DNA of 27,301 bases from contig UQCL01000025.1 in NCBI GenBank assembly GCA_900539505.1, forward strand, positions 1-27,301, given 5' to 3'. Position numbers and translations under genes: made by a program. This stretch comes from an uncultured Campylobacter sp. (GTDB lineage Bacteria > Campylobacterota > Campylobacteria > Campylobacterales > Campylobacteraceae). The first letter of the stretch is position 1. Every line of letters begins with the position of its first letter. The notes under the pieces were generated by a model. The model ran no database searches. It was given only the letters and a program-made list of their open reading frames with translations, and was not told where the DNA came from. Shown here piece after piece: positions 21,133 to 27,301 of this stretch.

Positions 21133-21173
21133 GGAATTTTAAAATTTCGCCGCGCGCGAGCTTTTAAAATTCC
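21133..21173. terminator. 12-bp inverted repeat downstream of glnA
   Basis: GGAATTTTAAAA (21133-21144) and TTTTAAAATTCC (21162-21173) enclose a 17-base GC-rich loop. A second pair ATGCCGC/GCGGCAT lies just before (about 21088-21124). Position suits the glnA transcript end, but no U-run follows. The arms are the same palindromic family as at 2130 and 3710. Confidence 0.45.
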
Positions 21174-21197
21174 GTCGCGCGAACTTAAACACCGCCC

Positions 21198-22451
21198 GTG
21201 AAGCTTCAACTCTTTTACTCTAAACGCGAAATTTTATACTTTCTGCTCATTTTGCTTGGAATTTTATCGATAAACTTAGGTCTGAAATTTTATGAATTCA
21301 AAGAATTTCGCGCGAAAAACTACGCTTTTTACGACGCGCAAATTTTAAACGCCTACGCCAAAACTAACGAGCGCGGCCGCACCTACACGGTGCTAAAGCT
21401 CAAAACGGCGGATTTCACCCTCTACACGACCGCTAAGCTCGGGCGGGAATTTCACCGCTTCGCGCGCGTAAATATCGGCATCGTAACCAAAAACGTAAAA
21501 TTTTTAGATTTTTTAAAGCAGCGCTTTTACGCGCCAAGCTTTAAAATCGGAGACGAGCTTACGCCTTCCGGGGCAAAATGGCGCGCGATAATCTTCGTTC
21601 GTGCCCAACACGAAGATGAGATGACGGCGGATCTTTACTCCGCGCTGTATTTTGCGACCGAAATTTCAAAACCGCTGCGCGCTAGCGTGACGAACTGGGG
21701 CATAGCGCATATCATCTCGATCAGCGGCTTTCATCTGGGCATTATCTTTAGCACGGTCTTTCTGCTTGCAATGCCGATCTACCGCTATTTTCAAGATCGA
21801 TACTTTCCGTACCGCAGCGCTAAGCGCGATCTTAGCGTCTTTGTGATCGTGCTGATGAGCGAATATCTCTTCGTGCTCGATTTTACGCCGAGCTTTCTAC
21901 GCTCGCTTGCGATGTGCTGCGTGGGGTTTTACCTCGCGATGCGAAATTTCTACGTACTTAAATTTACGAATCTCTTCCTAACGATCGCGCTTCTGCTTGC
22001 GTTTTTTCCGCACCTAGCCTTTTCGATCGGATTTTATTTCTCATGCCTCGGCGTGCTGTATATCTTCCTCTACCTACACCATTTCGCGCCTAAATTTAAG
22101 CTCTGGCAGAACGTCATACTTTTTAACCTCTACGTTTGGCTCAGCATGAACGTGGCGGTCTATTATTTCTTCCCGACCGCGAGCTTGCAGCAGCTTAGCG
22201 TAATGCCGCTGGGATACGTGTTTGTAATCTTTTATCCGCTGAGTATCTTTTTGCATCTATTCGGGCTCGGCGGCGCGCTCGATACGCCGCTGCTTGCGTT
22301 TTTAAACTTTGCTCTGCCGAGCTTTCAAGCGCAAATTCCGCCGCTTCTTTTCGCGCTTGCAAACATCTGCGCGCTTGCTGCGATAAAGCTTCGCTACGCA
22401 GCGCTTGGCTGCGCGATAATCGGAATTTCGCCGATATTTTTTATAACGTAG
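21198..22451 (+). CDS. comEC: ComEC/Rec2-type DNA-uptake channel (short form)
   Basis: A 417-residue polytopic inner-membrane protein. One membrane segment near 10-30 is followed by a soluble part about 40-135 and then the competence domain with several membrane helices from about 160 to the end. The family motif HIISISGFHLGII (compare HLLAISGLHV) is clear. ComEC moves single-stranded DNA into the cytoplasm during natural transformation. The C-terminal metallo-beta-lactamase domain of long ComEC proteins is absent; the C. jejuni homologue is of similar length, so this is likely normal. Start is GTG 21198 without a good ribosome binding site and no early ATG exists, so the exact start is uncertain. 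Confidence 0.88.
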   Translation: MKLQLFYSKREILYFLLILLGILSINLGLKFYEFKEFRAKNYAFYDAQILNAYAKTNERGRTYTVLKLKTADFTLYTTAKLGREFHRFARVNIGIVTKNVKFLDFLKQRFYAPSFKIGDELTPSGAKWRAIIFVRAQHEDEMTADLYSALYFATEISKPLRASVTNWGIAHIISISGFHLGIIFSTVFLLAMPIYRYFQDRYFPYRSAKRDLSVFVIVLMSEYLFVLDFTPSFLRSLAMCCVGFYLAMRNFYVLKFTNLFLTIALLLAFFPHLAFSIGFYFSCLGVLYIFLYLHHFAPKFKLWQNVILFNLYVWLSMNVAVYYFFPTASLQQLSVMPLGYVFVIFYPLSIFLHLFGLGGALDTPLLAFLNFALPSFQAQIPPLLFALANICALAAIKLRYAALGCAIIGISPIFFIT

Positions 22452-22530
22452 CGCGCGAAAATTCCGGTTGGAATTTTATCCGTTGGAATTTTATGCTAAA
22501 ATCGCGCTTCAAATCTCACAAAGGATCAAA

Positions 22531-22821
22531 ATGTTTATTGCAAACCTTACCTACGTTAAAGAAGTAAGCGAAGCGGACCGCTTCATCAACGAGCACAACG
22601 CGTTTTTAGATAAATTTTTCGCGGCAGATAAATTTATCTGCTCGGGGCGCAAAGTCCCTCGCACGGGCGGCATCATCTTAATCAACGCCAAAGACCGCGC
22701 GGAGCTTGATGAGATCATCGCGCAAGATCCGTTCTTTCAAAACGGCGTCGCAAAATACGAGATCATAGAATTTGCGCCGACGAAATTTGCGCCCGAGCTT
22801 TGGCGACTTTTCGGCGAATAG
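22531..22821 (+). CDS. YCII-related domain protein
   Basis: A 96-residue YciI-like protein of the ferredoxin-like dimeric alpha+beta fold. The pattern with H and D near the proposed active site is seen in NEHNAFLDKFFAADKFICSG, then PRTGGIILINAKDRAELDEI and DPFFQNGVAKYEIIEF. Its biochemical role is unknown. An open frame extends 21 codons further upstream, but ATG 22531 follows AAGGAT and matches the family start, so the extension is not used. It lies 79 bases after comEC, perhaps in one transcript. Confidence 0.88.
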   Translation: MFIANLTYVKEVSEADRFINEHNAFLDKFFAADKFICSGRKVPRTGGIILINAKDRAELDEIIAQDPFFQNGVAKYEIIEFAPTKFAPELWRLFGE

Positions 22822-22994
22822 AGGCTCGCGCGGGTTAAATTTTAAAATTTACGCGCTCAAATACCGCCACCGCAATTTAGCCGTTTTGCGCGCAAGATAA
22901 AATTCCCGCTAAATTTAAAAGCCGGTCGCAGCGGCAAATTTAGATAAGCTTAAAACCGAAATTATACAAAACGGCGAAATTTAAAGGAGATTTT

Positions 22995-23768
22995 ATGCGG
23001 ATAAAGCTACGGCTCGCAACGCCGCAAGATGCGGAGGCGCTGCTTGAAATTTACGCGCCTTACGTAAAGCAAACGGCGATCAGCTTCGAATACGACGCGC
23101 CCGGCGCCGCGGAATTTGCGGAGCGCATCGAGCAAACGCTGCAAAGATACCCCTATCTGCTCGCTTACGTAAGCGATGAGGCGACATTTGCGAACGATGA
23201 GCGAGATGAAAATTTTAAAATTTCCGCAAGCGCGGCAGGCGCAGAGAGTGAAATTTCGCCCGCAGACGAAGCGCGAGATCGCACAAGCGCCGCGACGAAA
23301 CAAAATGGCACAAATTTAATCGTCGCTACAAAGCAAAGCGGCGTAAATTTAAAACACGGGCAAATCCTAGGCTACGCCTACGCTTCGGTTTTCAAAGAGC
23401 GCGCGGCATACGATTGGTCGGCGGAAAGCTCGGTTTATGTGTCGCGAAACGCGCACGCTCTGAGTATCGGCAGGCTGCTCTACGAGGCGCTACAGCGCGC
23501 GCTTAGGGCTCAAAACATAGTAGACATGAACGCGTGCATCGCTTGCGGGGATGACGAATATCTAAACGATGCGAGCGTGCGATTTCACGAGCGAATGGGT
23601 TTTCGCTTCGTCGGAAGATTTGAACGCTGCGCCTATAAATTCGGCCGCTGGTACGATATGGCGTGGATGCAAAAGCCGATCGGCGAGCATCTGCAAAACC
23701 AGCCCGCGATGAAGCCTTTCGCGCGCTTTAGAGATGAAATTTGCGCGAGCGCGGGCATTGAAATTTAA
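22995..23768 (+). CDS. GNAT acetyltransferase, Pat/MddA-like
   Basis: A 257-residue GNAT enzyme like phosphinothricin or methionine-sulfoximine acetyltransferases, using acetyl-CoA. The start IKLRLATPQDAEALLEIYAP, the segment TAISFEY, and the later AYDWSAESSVYVSRNAHALS with GRLLYEALQ (acetyl-CoA loop) and HERMGFRFVGRFERCAYKFG are typical. Residues about 61-121 are a polar insert between two core strands, absent from family members of about 170-190 residues, and include the near-repeat ATKQNGTNL and ATKQSGVNL in tandem. The C-terminal 30 residues also extend past the core. ATG follows AAAGGAG. Substrate is unknown. Confidence 0.85.
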   Translation: MRIKLRLATPQDAEALLEIYAPYVKQTAISFEYDAPGAAEFAERIEQTLQRYPYLLAYVSDEATFANDERDENFKISASAAGAESEISPADEARDRTSAATKQNGTNLIVATKQSGVNLKHGQILGYAYASVFKERAAYDWSAESSVYVSRNAHALSIGRLLYEALQRALRAQNIVDMNACIACGDDEYLNDASVRFHERMGFRFVGRFERCAYKFGRWYDMAWMQKPIGEHLQNQPAMKPFARFRDEICASAGIEI

Positions 23769-23783
23769 TTTAAAGGAAAAACT

Positions 23784-24671
23784 TTGACCCATTTTATCAT
23801 AGACGACGAAAATATCGACGTAGATAATATCTTCGACGTCGTAAATCTCAAAGAGGGCGACGAGCTCAATATCGTCTCCAACACCGCCAAAAAGATCGGC
23901 GCCTTGACCCTTGCGCGCCTATCGAAGATGGGCGTTAGCATAGGCGAGGTCTTTACGATCGGCAAGCAAAGAAAGGATTTCGCCGATAAGATCATCGTAT
24001 TTCTGATGGGCAAGCTCTGCGGGCAGGAGGGCAAGATCGGCATCGTCAGCAACGATAAATTTTACGACGACGTGATAGAATTCTTTAATAATCTAAACTA
24101 CCGCAAAAATCCTAAATTTGAAAAGATCAGTCTAGCCTCGCACGCCGCAGAGGCGAACGCAAAGCAAGGCAAAACAAGCGGCGCGGTGGAGAAAAAGGCC
24201 CAAAAGCAAGAGCCAAACAATGCGAAAGCGGAGTCAAAAACTACAAAGCAGGAGCCAAAGACTCAAAAGCAAGGTGCAAAAACCGCAAAGCAGGAGTCCA
24301 AAACCGCGCAACAGGAACAAAAGGCTGCAAATTCTAAAATTGTCAAAGCGGACATTGCCGCGGCGGAGGCGCTGATCCCGCAGTGCGTGAGCCTACAAGC
24401 CCTCTATGCCGCGTGCGTCGCAAAGCTCGGCAGAGCCAAGGGCTGCGAGGCCTACCGCGAGATCAAGGACGGCGCGCGGACGCGATACGCGAGCATCGCC
24501 TACGATAGCGACCTAAAAGACGGCGCCGTAAGGCGAAACGCGATCAAGCTCTACCGCGAAAGCGGCGGCGATATGGCGGAATTTCACAACAAGCTGACGA
24601 GCGAATACAAACACGCGGGGCCTGAAATTTACAAGGAATTTAAAGAAAAACTCATCGGAAAGATGATCTAG
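23784..24671 (+). CDS. PIN/NYN-like nuclease-fold protein with Lys/Gln-rich linker
   Basis: A 295-residue protein. Residues 1-115 look like a PIN/NYN-type domain of predicted RNases: FIIDDENIDV at the N-terminus (acidic D7, D8, E9), NTAKKIGALTLARL, and IGIVSNDKFYDDVIEF with D91 and D95. Residues about 120-185 form a low-complexity linker of repeated KQE/KTAKQ units, probably disordered and RNA- or protein-binding. Residues 188-295 are a mostly helical C-terminal domain that I do not recognise. TTG at 23784 after AAAGGAAAAAC is the likely start. It follows the acetyltransferase gene by 15 bases and is the last gene before the composition change. Activity is inferred from fold pattern only. Confidence 0.7.
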   Translation: MTHFIIDDENIDVDNIFDVVNLKEGDELNIVSNTAKKIGALTLARLSKMGVSIGEVFTIGKQRKDFADKIIVFLMGKLCGQEGKIGIVSNDKFYDDVIEFFNNLNYRKNPKFEKISLASHAAEANAKQGKTSGAVEKKAQKQEPNNAKAESKTTKQEPKTQKQGAKTAKQESKTAQQEQKAANSKIVKADIAAAEALIPQCVSLQALYAACVAKLGRAKGCEAYREIKDGARTRYASIAYDSDLKDGAVRRNAIKLYRESGGDMAEFHNKLTSEYKHAGPEIYKEFKEKLIGKMI

Positions 24672-24936
24672 ACGCCTCGGGCACAAGGATTTGAGGCGCA
24701 GCGATAGTATGCATCGCGACGTAGCGGCTAAAGCACGGCCTGGCGGCAATAGATGCGTCGTTACGGCATACGGTATGATGTGGCACAACCAAGCGCAACA
24801 AGAAATAAAACTATTCGCTTACGCGGAGTCGGTTTTATTTTCGCTGTATACAACCAAGCAAAGCCCAGGCGCTTATACATAGCAACAGAGTAAAGATATG
24901 AAGGATAAATTTCATTCTGCCAGATCCAATCCGGGT
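24672..24936. other. Boundary spacer between core block and AT-rich immunity array
   Basis: This 265-base stretch between convergent gene sets has no credible gene; a 63-codon frame has no ribosome binding site or recognisable product. A weak 6-bp hairpin (CGCCTC/GAGGCG, 24673-24698) follows the PIN-like gene. Sequence becomes visibly AT-rich from about 24830 onwards. Confidence 0.5.
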
Positions 24937-25326
24937 CTAATCATAGTTAAAGCTATATGGTTTGTAGCCGAAAATATGCAAAGTCTTTAAGGCTAGCTCC
25001 CTGACTTCTACCCAGGATTTGTTCTGATATACTAGATAGTCATAAGTATCTCCTTCTAGCAAGCTTTGATCTTTAAAATATTTATAAATAAGCTCTGCAA
25101 GCTCTTTTAGTATCTCTCTTTCATAGGGCAAGAAGCAAAATCTAAATTTATCGCTTAAAGCTCGCTCGCATTGATTACATAGCACTTCTGCCATCTCCGA
25201 TGGATCCTCATATTCGTCGATTGTCGGATGAATAATATATTTATCCTGATATTCCAAAGAAGCCATTCGGCTTAAATAAAACATAAGCCCGCCTTTCTCA
25301 AATATCTCTTTTCCGTTAATTTGCAT
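24937..25326 (-). CDS. Tandem paralogue B, putative immunity protein
   Basis: A 129-residue soluble protein not assigned to a family I know. It is identical in length to its neighbour (25362-25751) and matches it at about 97 of 129 positions. The last 47 residues differ at only four positions, while residues 28-85 vary most. The start, ATG with CCCAATAAAAGGAAACCC upstream, is also copied. It lacks signal peptide and membrane segments and is moderately acidic. In an array with recognisable immunity genes, an immunity role is the likeliest guess. Confidence 0.6.
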   Translation of the reverse strand: MQINGKEIFEKGGLMFYLSRMASLEYQDKYIIHPTIDEYEDPSEMAEVLCNQCERALSDKFRFCFLPYEREILKELAELIYKYFKDQSLLEGDTYDYLVYQNKSWVEVRELALKTLHIFGYKPYSFNYD

Positions 25327-25361
25327 TTGGGTTTCCTTTTATTGGGATATAAACTTCATAC

Positions 25362-25751
25362 TCAATCATAGTCAAAGTTATATGGTTTATATCCGAAAAT
25401 ATGCAATGTCTTTAAAGCCAGTTCTCTAACCTCTACCCATGATTTATTGTGATAAACCAAATACTCGTAGGTATCTCCTTCTAGCAAGCTTTGATCTTTA
25501 AAGTATCTATCTATAAGCTCCATAAGTTCTCTTAGTGCATCCCTTTCGTATGGTAAAAAACAAAATTTAAATTGCTCCAATAAAGCATTTTTACATTCAG
25601 TATATAAAAGTTCTGCCATTTCTGACGGATCTTTGTAATATTCAGCCGTAGCATGCGCTAAATATTTGACTTGATATTCCAAAGAAGCCATACGACTTAG
25701 AAAGCACATGAGCGCACCTTTCTCAAATATCTCTTTTCCGTCAATTTGCAT
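25362..25751 (-). CDS. Tandem paralogue A, putative immunity protein
   Basis: A 129-residue partner of the gene at 24937-25326 with the same ribosome binding region 425 bases further on, showing a tandem duplication of a 425-base unit. Shared blocks are MQI.GKEIFEKG, LSRMASLEYQ, DPSEMAE, FCFLPYER and KSWVEVRELALKTLHIFG. The more variable middle (residues 28-85) would be where a toxin-binding face could have diverged. Function is inferred from neighbourhood only. Confidence 0.6.
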   Translation of the reverse strand: MQIDGKEIFEKGALMCFLSRMASLEYQVKYLAHATAEYYKDPSEMAELLYTECKNALLEQFKFCFLPYERDALRELMELIDRYFKDQSLLEGDTYEYLVYHNKSWVEVRELALKTLHIFGYKPYNFDYD

Positions 25752-25844
25752 TTGGGTTTCCTTTTATTGGGATATGGGTTTTGCCCACATTATATCGTAA
25801 TATATTTTTAAAATTCTCGCAAAAATTATCATTTTATAAAACTA

Positions 25845-26117
25845 CTATTTTAAAAGCGCAATTTGTTTTAAAGCCTTTTTCGCGCACTCCCTTAAATCCT
25901 CTTCGCTTAATGAATCGCCTACCGTATCATCACCCTTCAACTCTTCGTCTGGTTCAAATTCATCAATGTCCGTAAGAAGTCTATTAAGCGGCTCATAATA
26001 TTCATCGGGAAAATTTTTATCATTCATAAATTTCTCCCAATATATCTTTTCAAATTCAAACACGTCGATTCTGTTTTGCAAAAATTCCTCTATTATTTTT
26101 ATATATTCTTCTATCAT
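25845..26117 (-). CDS. Colicin-D-immunity-like protein
   Basis: A 90-residue acidic protein resembling the bacterial self-protective colicin-like immunity family (Colicin_immun; colicin D immunity protein). Shared features are the length, the N-terminal helix with a .EFLQNRIDVFEFEK pattern, the central DIDEFEPDEEL (compare RFEPDADR in ImmD) and a final helix with DLRECAKKALKQI. ImmD blocks a tRNA-cleaving toxin, so a matching toxin would be a tRNase; none is visible in the window. The ATG follows AAAGAGGGGC. It is 21 bases downstream of the MafI-like gene, so probably in the same transcript. Confidence 0.65.
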   Translation of the reverse strand: MIEEYIKIIEEFLQNRIDVFEFEKIYWEKFMNDKNFPDEYYEPLNRLLTDIDEFEPDEELKGDDTVGDSLSEEDLRECAKKALKQIALLK

Positions 26118-26138
26118 TGCCCCTCTTTCGGTATATTT

Positions 26139-26411
26139 TTAATCGCCCGCCGCTTTAATACTTAGAACTGACCATAGATTACTACCTATATTCACGCCTT
26201 CGCATAAATTTTTTATAATTGTTAAGTCGTTAGAAGAAATTTTTATATCATATTCATACATTTGAACTAAAAAATCTTCCAGCGCTATACCATATTCTCC
26301 AGCCTTAACCAGCTCTTTCAAATAAATTACAAAGTCGCACCGACCGACTCCGGCAAATTCATCTTTGTAATTACTGAATAAATTTAAAAATATCAGATCG
26401 TTATATCTCAT
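26139..26411 (-). CDS. MafI-family-like immunity protein
   Basis: A 90-residue protein with the pattern of small MafI-type immunity proteins: about 30 N-terminal residues, then KAGEYGIALEDFLVQMYEYD, then KISSNDLTIIKNLCEGV. In Neisseria MafI neutralises the MafB secreted toxin. No toxin gene is seen here. The ATG follows AGAAAAGAAG. Length fits and there is no signal peptide. Assignment rests on memory of the family pattern, not a search. Confidence 0.6.
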   Translation of the reverse strand: MRYNDLIFLNLFSNYKDEFAGVGRCDFVIYLKELVKAGEYGIALEDFLVQMYEYDIKISSNDLTIIKNLCEGVNIGSNLWSVLSIKAAGD

Positions 26412-26457
26412 TCGCTTCTTTTCTCGAATTTATTTCTCATCGCCGCTTCATAATCTT

Positions 26458-26937
26458 CTAGCCTCGAATTTCTATTTGCATATCAAGCAAGTCATCGTGA
26501 TCTGGGTATTTGGCGGTCTCCGAGAGCGTAAATTTTATCACGTCTAGCAACTGTTTAGCCAAATCGCTGTATTTTTTCTTAAATGCATTAAAATTTAAGA
26601 AAATCAACTTTAAATCGTCTCGAACGCCTTGCTTATTTTTTAAACCGTATCGTGAGTTTTCTTCTTTTTCCTCGATATATTCGCTATAGCTTTCCCACTC
26701 GTCTTTATCTTTATATTGCTCCCACTCTTCCTCGCTATAGTCTTTCCATTCCTTAAATCGCAGAAACCAAAAGAAATCCGCGAATGCATCAGGGCCGATG
26801 CGTAGCGGCAAATACAGCTTTTCGGATAAATATGAGTATAACTTATGCTCTATTTCTTTGGGGCAATAATCATGCCACTCATCAATATATCTTCTGTCTT
26901 TTTGTAACTCATCAAAGTCAATCACTGCTTCCGTCAT
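26458..26937 (-). CDS. Acidic protein of unknown function in the immunity array
   Basis: A 159-residue, strongly acidic, Trp- and Tyr-rich protein that I do not recognise. Residues 55-95 contain many Glu/Asp/Trp residues (FKEWKDYSEEEWEQY), with a hydrophobic-aromatic stretch before it (FADFFWFLRF), and the C-terminus is a helical segment about 115-145. No signal or membrane segment. Acidic surface is common among immunity proteins that mask basic nuclease toxins, which with the neighbours suggests that role. The ATG follows GGGGAAAA. Confidence 0.55.
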   Translation of the reverse strand: MTEAVIDFDELQKDRRYIDEWHDYCPKEIEHKLYSYLSEKLYLPLRIGPDAFADFFWFLRFKEWKDYSEEEWEQYKDKDEWESYSEYIEEKEENSRYGLKNKQGVRDDLKLIFLNFNAFKKKYSDLAKQLLDVIKFTLSETAKYPDHDDLLDMQIEIRG

Positions 26938-27029
26938 TTTTCCCCACCCTAACTATGCTAACGCATATTTTCTTTAAATTCTAAAAATCAAATAAGCGTA
27001 GATTAACGCAAACTCGCCTTTATTAAATT

Positions 27030-27254
27030 TTAGTATAAATCAGACCAAAAAGGCACATGCGGGCATTTTCCGACCGGCTCAAGAGGATTTTCGCTAAATT
27101 CTCTCAAAAAGTAGTCATATAAATTTTTCCCATAATAGATGACGTCGGTATAGTGTATAGATAAGACCGGCGGATCCGGCAATTTAAGACACGGCATATA
27201 CCTATGAGAATATATAGGTATAATCTTAGGTGCGATTTTGGCTGCTTCTAGTAT
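27030..27254 (-). CDS. Truncated gene at contig edge, C-terminal 75 residues
   Basis: Only the 3' end of a gene is present; it enters from the right. Translated from 27254 it has the pattern APKIIPIYSHRYMPC, VLSIHYTDVIYYGKNLYDYF and a final PHVPFWSDLY. I recall similar C-termini (IPIYSHRYIP, VFSVYQTDIIYYG) in proteins found in toxin-immunity islands, but I cannot name the family with certainty. The apparent start MYKRQ lies within the adapter and must be dropped. Confidence 0.65.
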   Translation of the reverse strand: MLEAAKIAPKIIPIYSHRYMPCLKLPDPPVLSIHYTDVIYYGKNLYDYFLREFSENPLEPVGKCPHVPFWSDLY

Positions 27255-27301
27255 CTGTCTCTTATACACATCTCCGAGCCCACGAGACTACGCTGCATCT
27301 C
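27255..27301 (-). other. Untrimmed Nextera read-2 adapter with i7 index
   Basis: Bases 27255-27288 are the reverse complement of the Nextera read-2 adapter (CTGTCTCTTATACACATCT then CCGAGCCCACGAGAC). Bases 27289-27296 (TACGCTGC) are in the i7 index position and match, as I remember, Nextera XT index N721; ATCTC then starts the P7 flow-cell sequence. Not genomic. Confidence 0.97.

Larger units (their letters stand above)
24937..25775. repeat. Tandem duplication of a 425-base gene unit
   Basis: Start codons (25326, 25751) and stop codons (24937, 25362) of the two paralogues are each exactly 425 bases apart, and the leader TTTGGGTTTCCTTTTATTGG is repeated after both starts (plus-strand view, from about 25326 and 25751). 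DNA identity is highest in the 3' third of each gene. Confidence 0.9.

Noticed and set aside
22468..22530. Longer N-terminus of the YCII protein
   Set aside because: The ATG at 22531 has AAGGAT upstream and matches the normal family start.
24691..24882. Plus-strand 63-codon frame in the boundary spacer
   Set aside because: No ribosome binding site, no recognisable domain, in a non-coding style region.
24937..25775. CRISPR-like repeat array
   Set aside because: The repeat is a duplicated coding gene of 425 bases with two copies, not short repeats with spacers.

Overview
The window is a 27.3 kb contig from a Campylobacter-like epsilonproteobacterium. Evidence is the gene order glnA / U32 protease / purE / glyQ / nif3-like / zinc-ribbon protein / waaA / RluA-like / ffh / rpsP / KH protein / rimM / trmD / rplS, which as far as I remember matches the C. 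jejuni Cj0699-Cj0714 block. The Csd1-CcmA cell-shape pair, a short ComEC and an A/T-rich intergenic style full of AAATTT and GGAATTTTAAAATTCC palindromes fit too. GC-rich codons (many GCG, CGC) suggest a higher-GC oral-type species (C. gracilis/showae/rectus-like) rather than C. jejuni; this is inference. Both contig ends carry untrimmed Illumina Nextera adapter (1-24 and 27255-27301), so the ends are artefactual and the last gene is cut.

Left part (25-3749): Dps (minus); a divergent, possibly leaderless M23 endopeptidase gene overlapping a bactofilin gene (csd1-ccmA); a 628-base spacer with long AT-rich hairpins; tRNA-Ser(GCU) with a clear -10 box; and a minus-strand lipoprotein gene of unknown function. 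Next (3750-7921) is a two-gene minus-strand unit joined by TAATG. It encodes a 984-residue protein with two BadF/HgdC-type activase ATPase domains and a DUF2229/HgdA-B-like iron-sulfur region, plus a separate 405-residue HgdB-like protein: an ATP-driven low-potential reductase of unknown substrate.

Centre (8217-18600): fourteen tightly packed or overlapping minus-strand genes, probably one long transcript, covering ribosome assembly and tRNA modification (rplS, trmD, rimM, khpA, rpsP), protein targeting (ffh), LPS core (waaA), RNA modification, tRNA charging (glyQ) and purine synthesis (purE). The spacer before rpsP holds two mutually exclusive hairpins ending close to its ribosome binding site. 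On the plus strand from 18666 follow a PHP-type histidinol phosphatase, glnA (no adenylylation tyrosine), a short ComEC, a YCII-domain protein, a Pat/MddA-type acetyltransferase and a PIN-like protein with a Lys/Gln-rich linker. Several otherwise conserved proteins (WaaA, GlyQ, GyrI-like, acetyltransferase) carry extra low-complexity hydrophilic inserts or tails.

Right end (about 24900-27254): base composition drops to AT-rich and six small minus-strand genes follow: two 129-residue tandem paralogues, a colicin-D-immunity-like protein, a MafI-like immunity protein, an acidic protein and a truncated gene. I read this as an array of immunity genes of a polymorphic-toxin/interbacterial competition island, with any toxin gene lying off the right edge.
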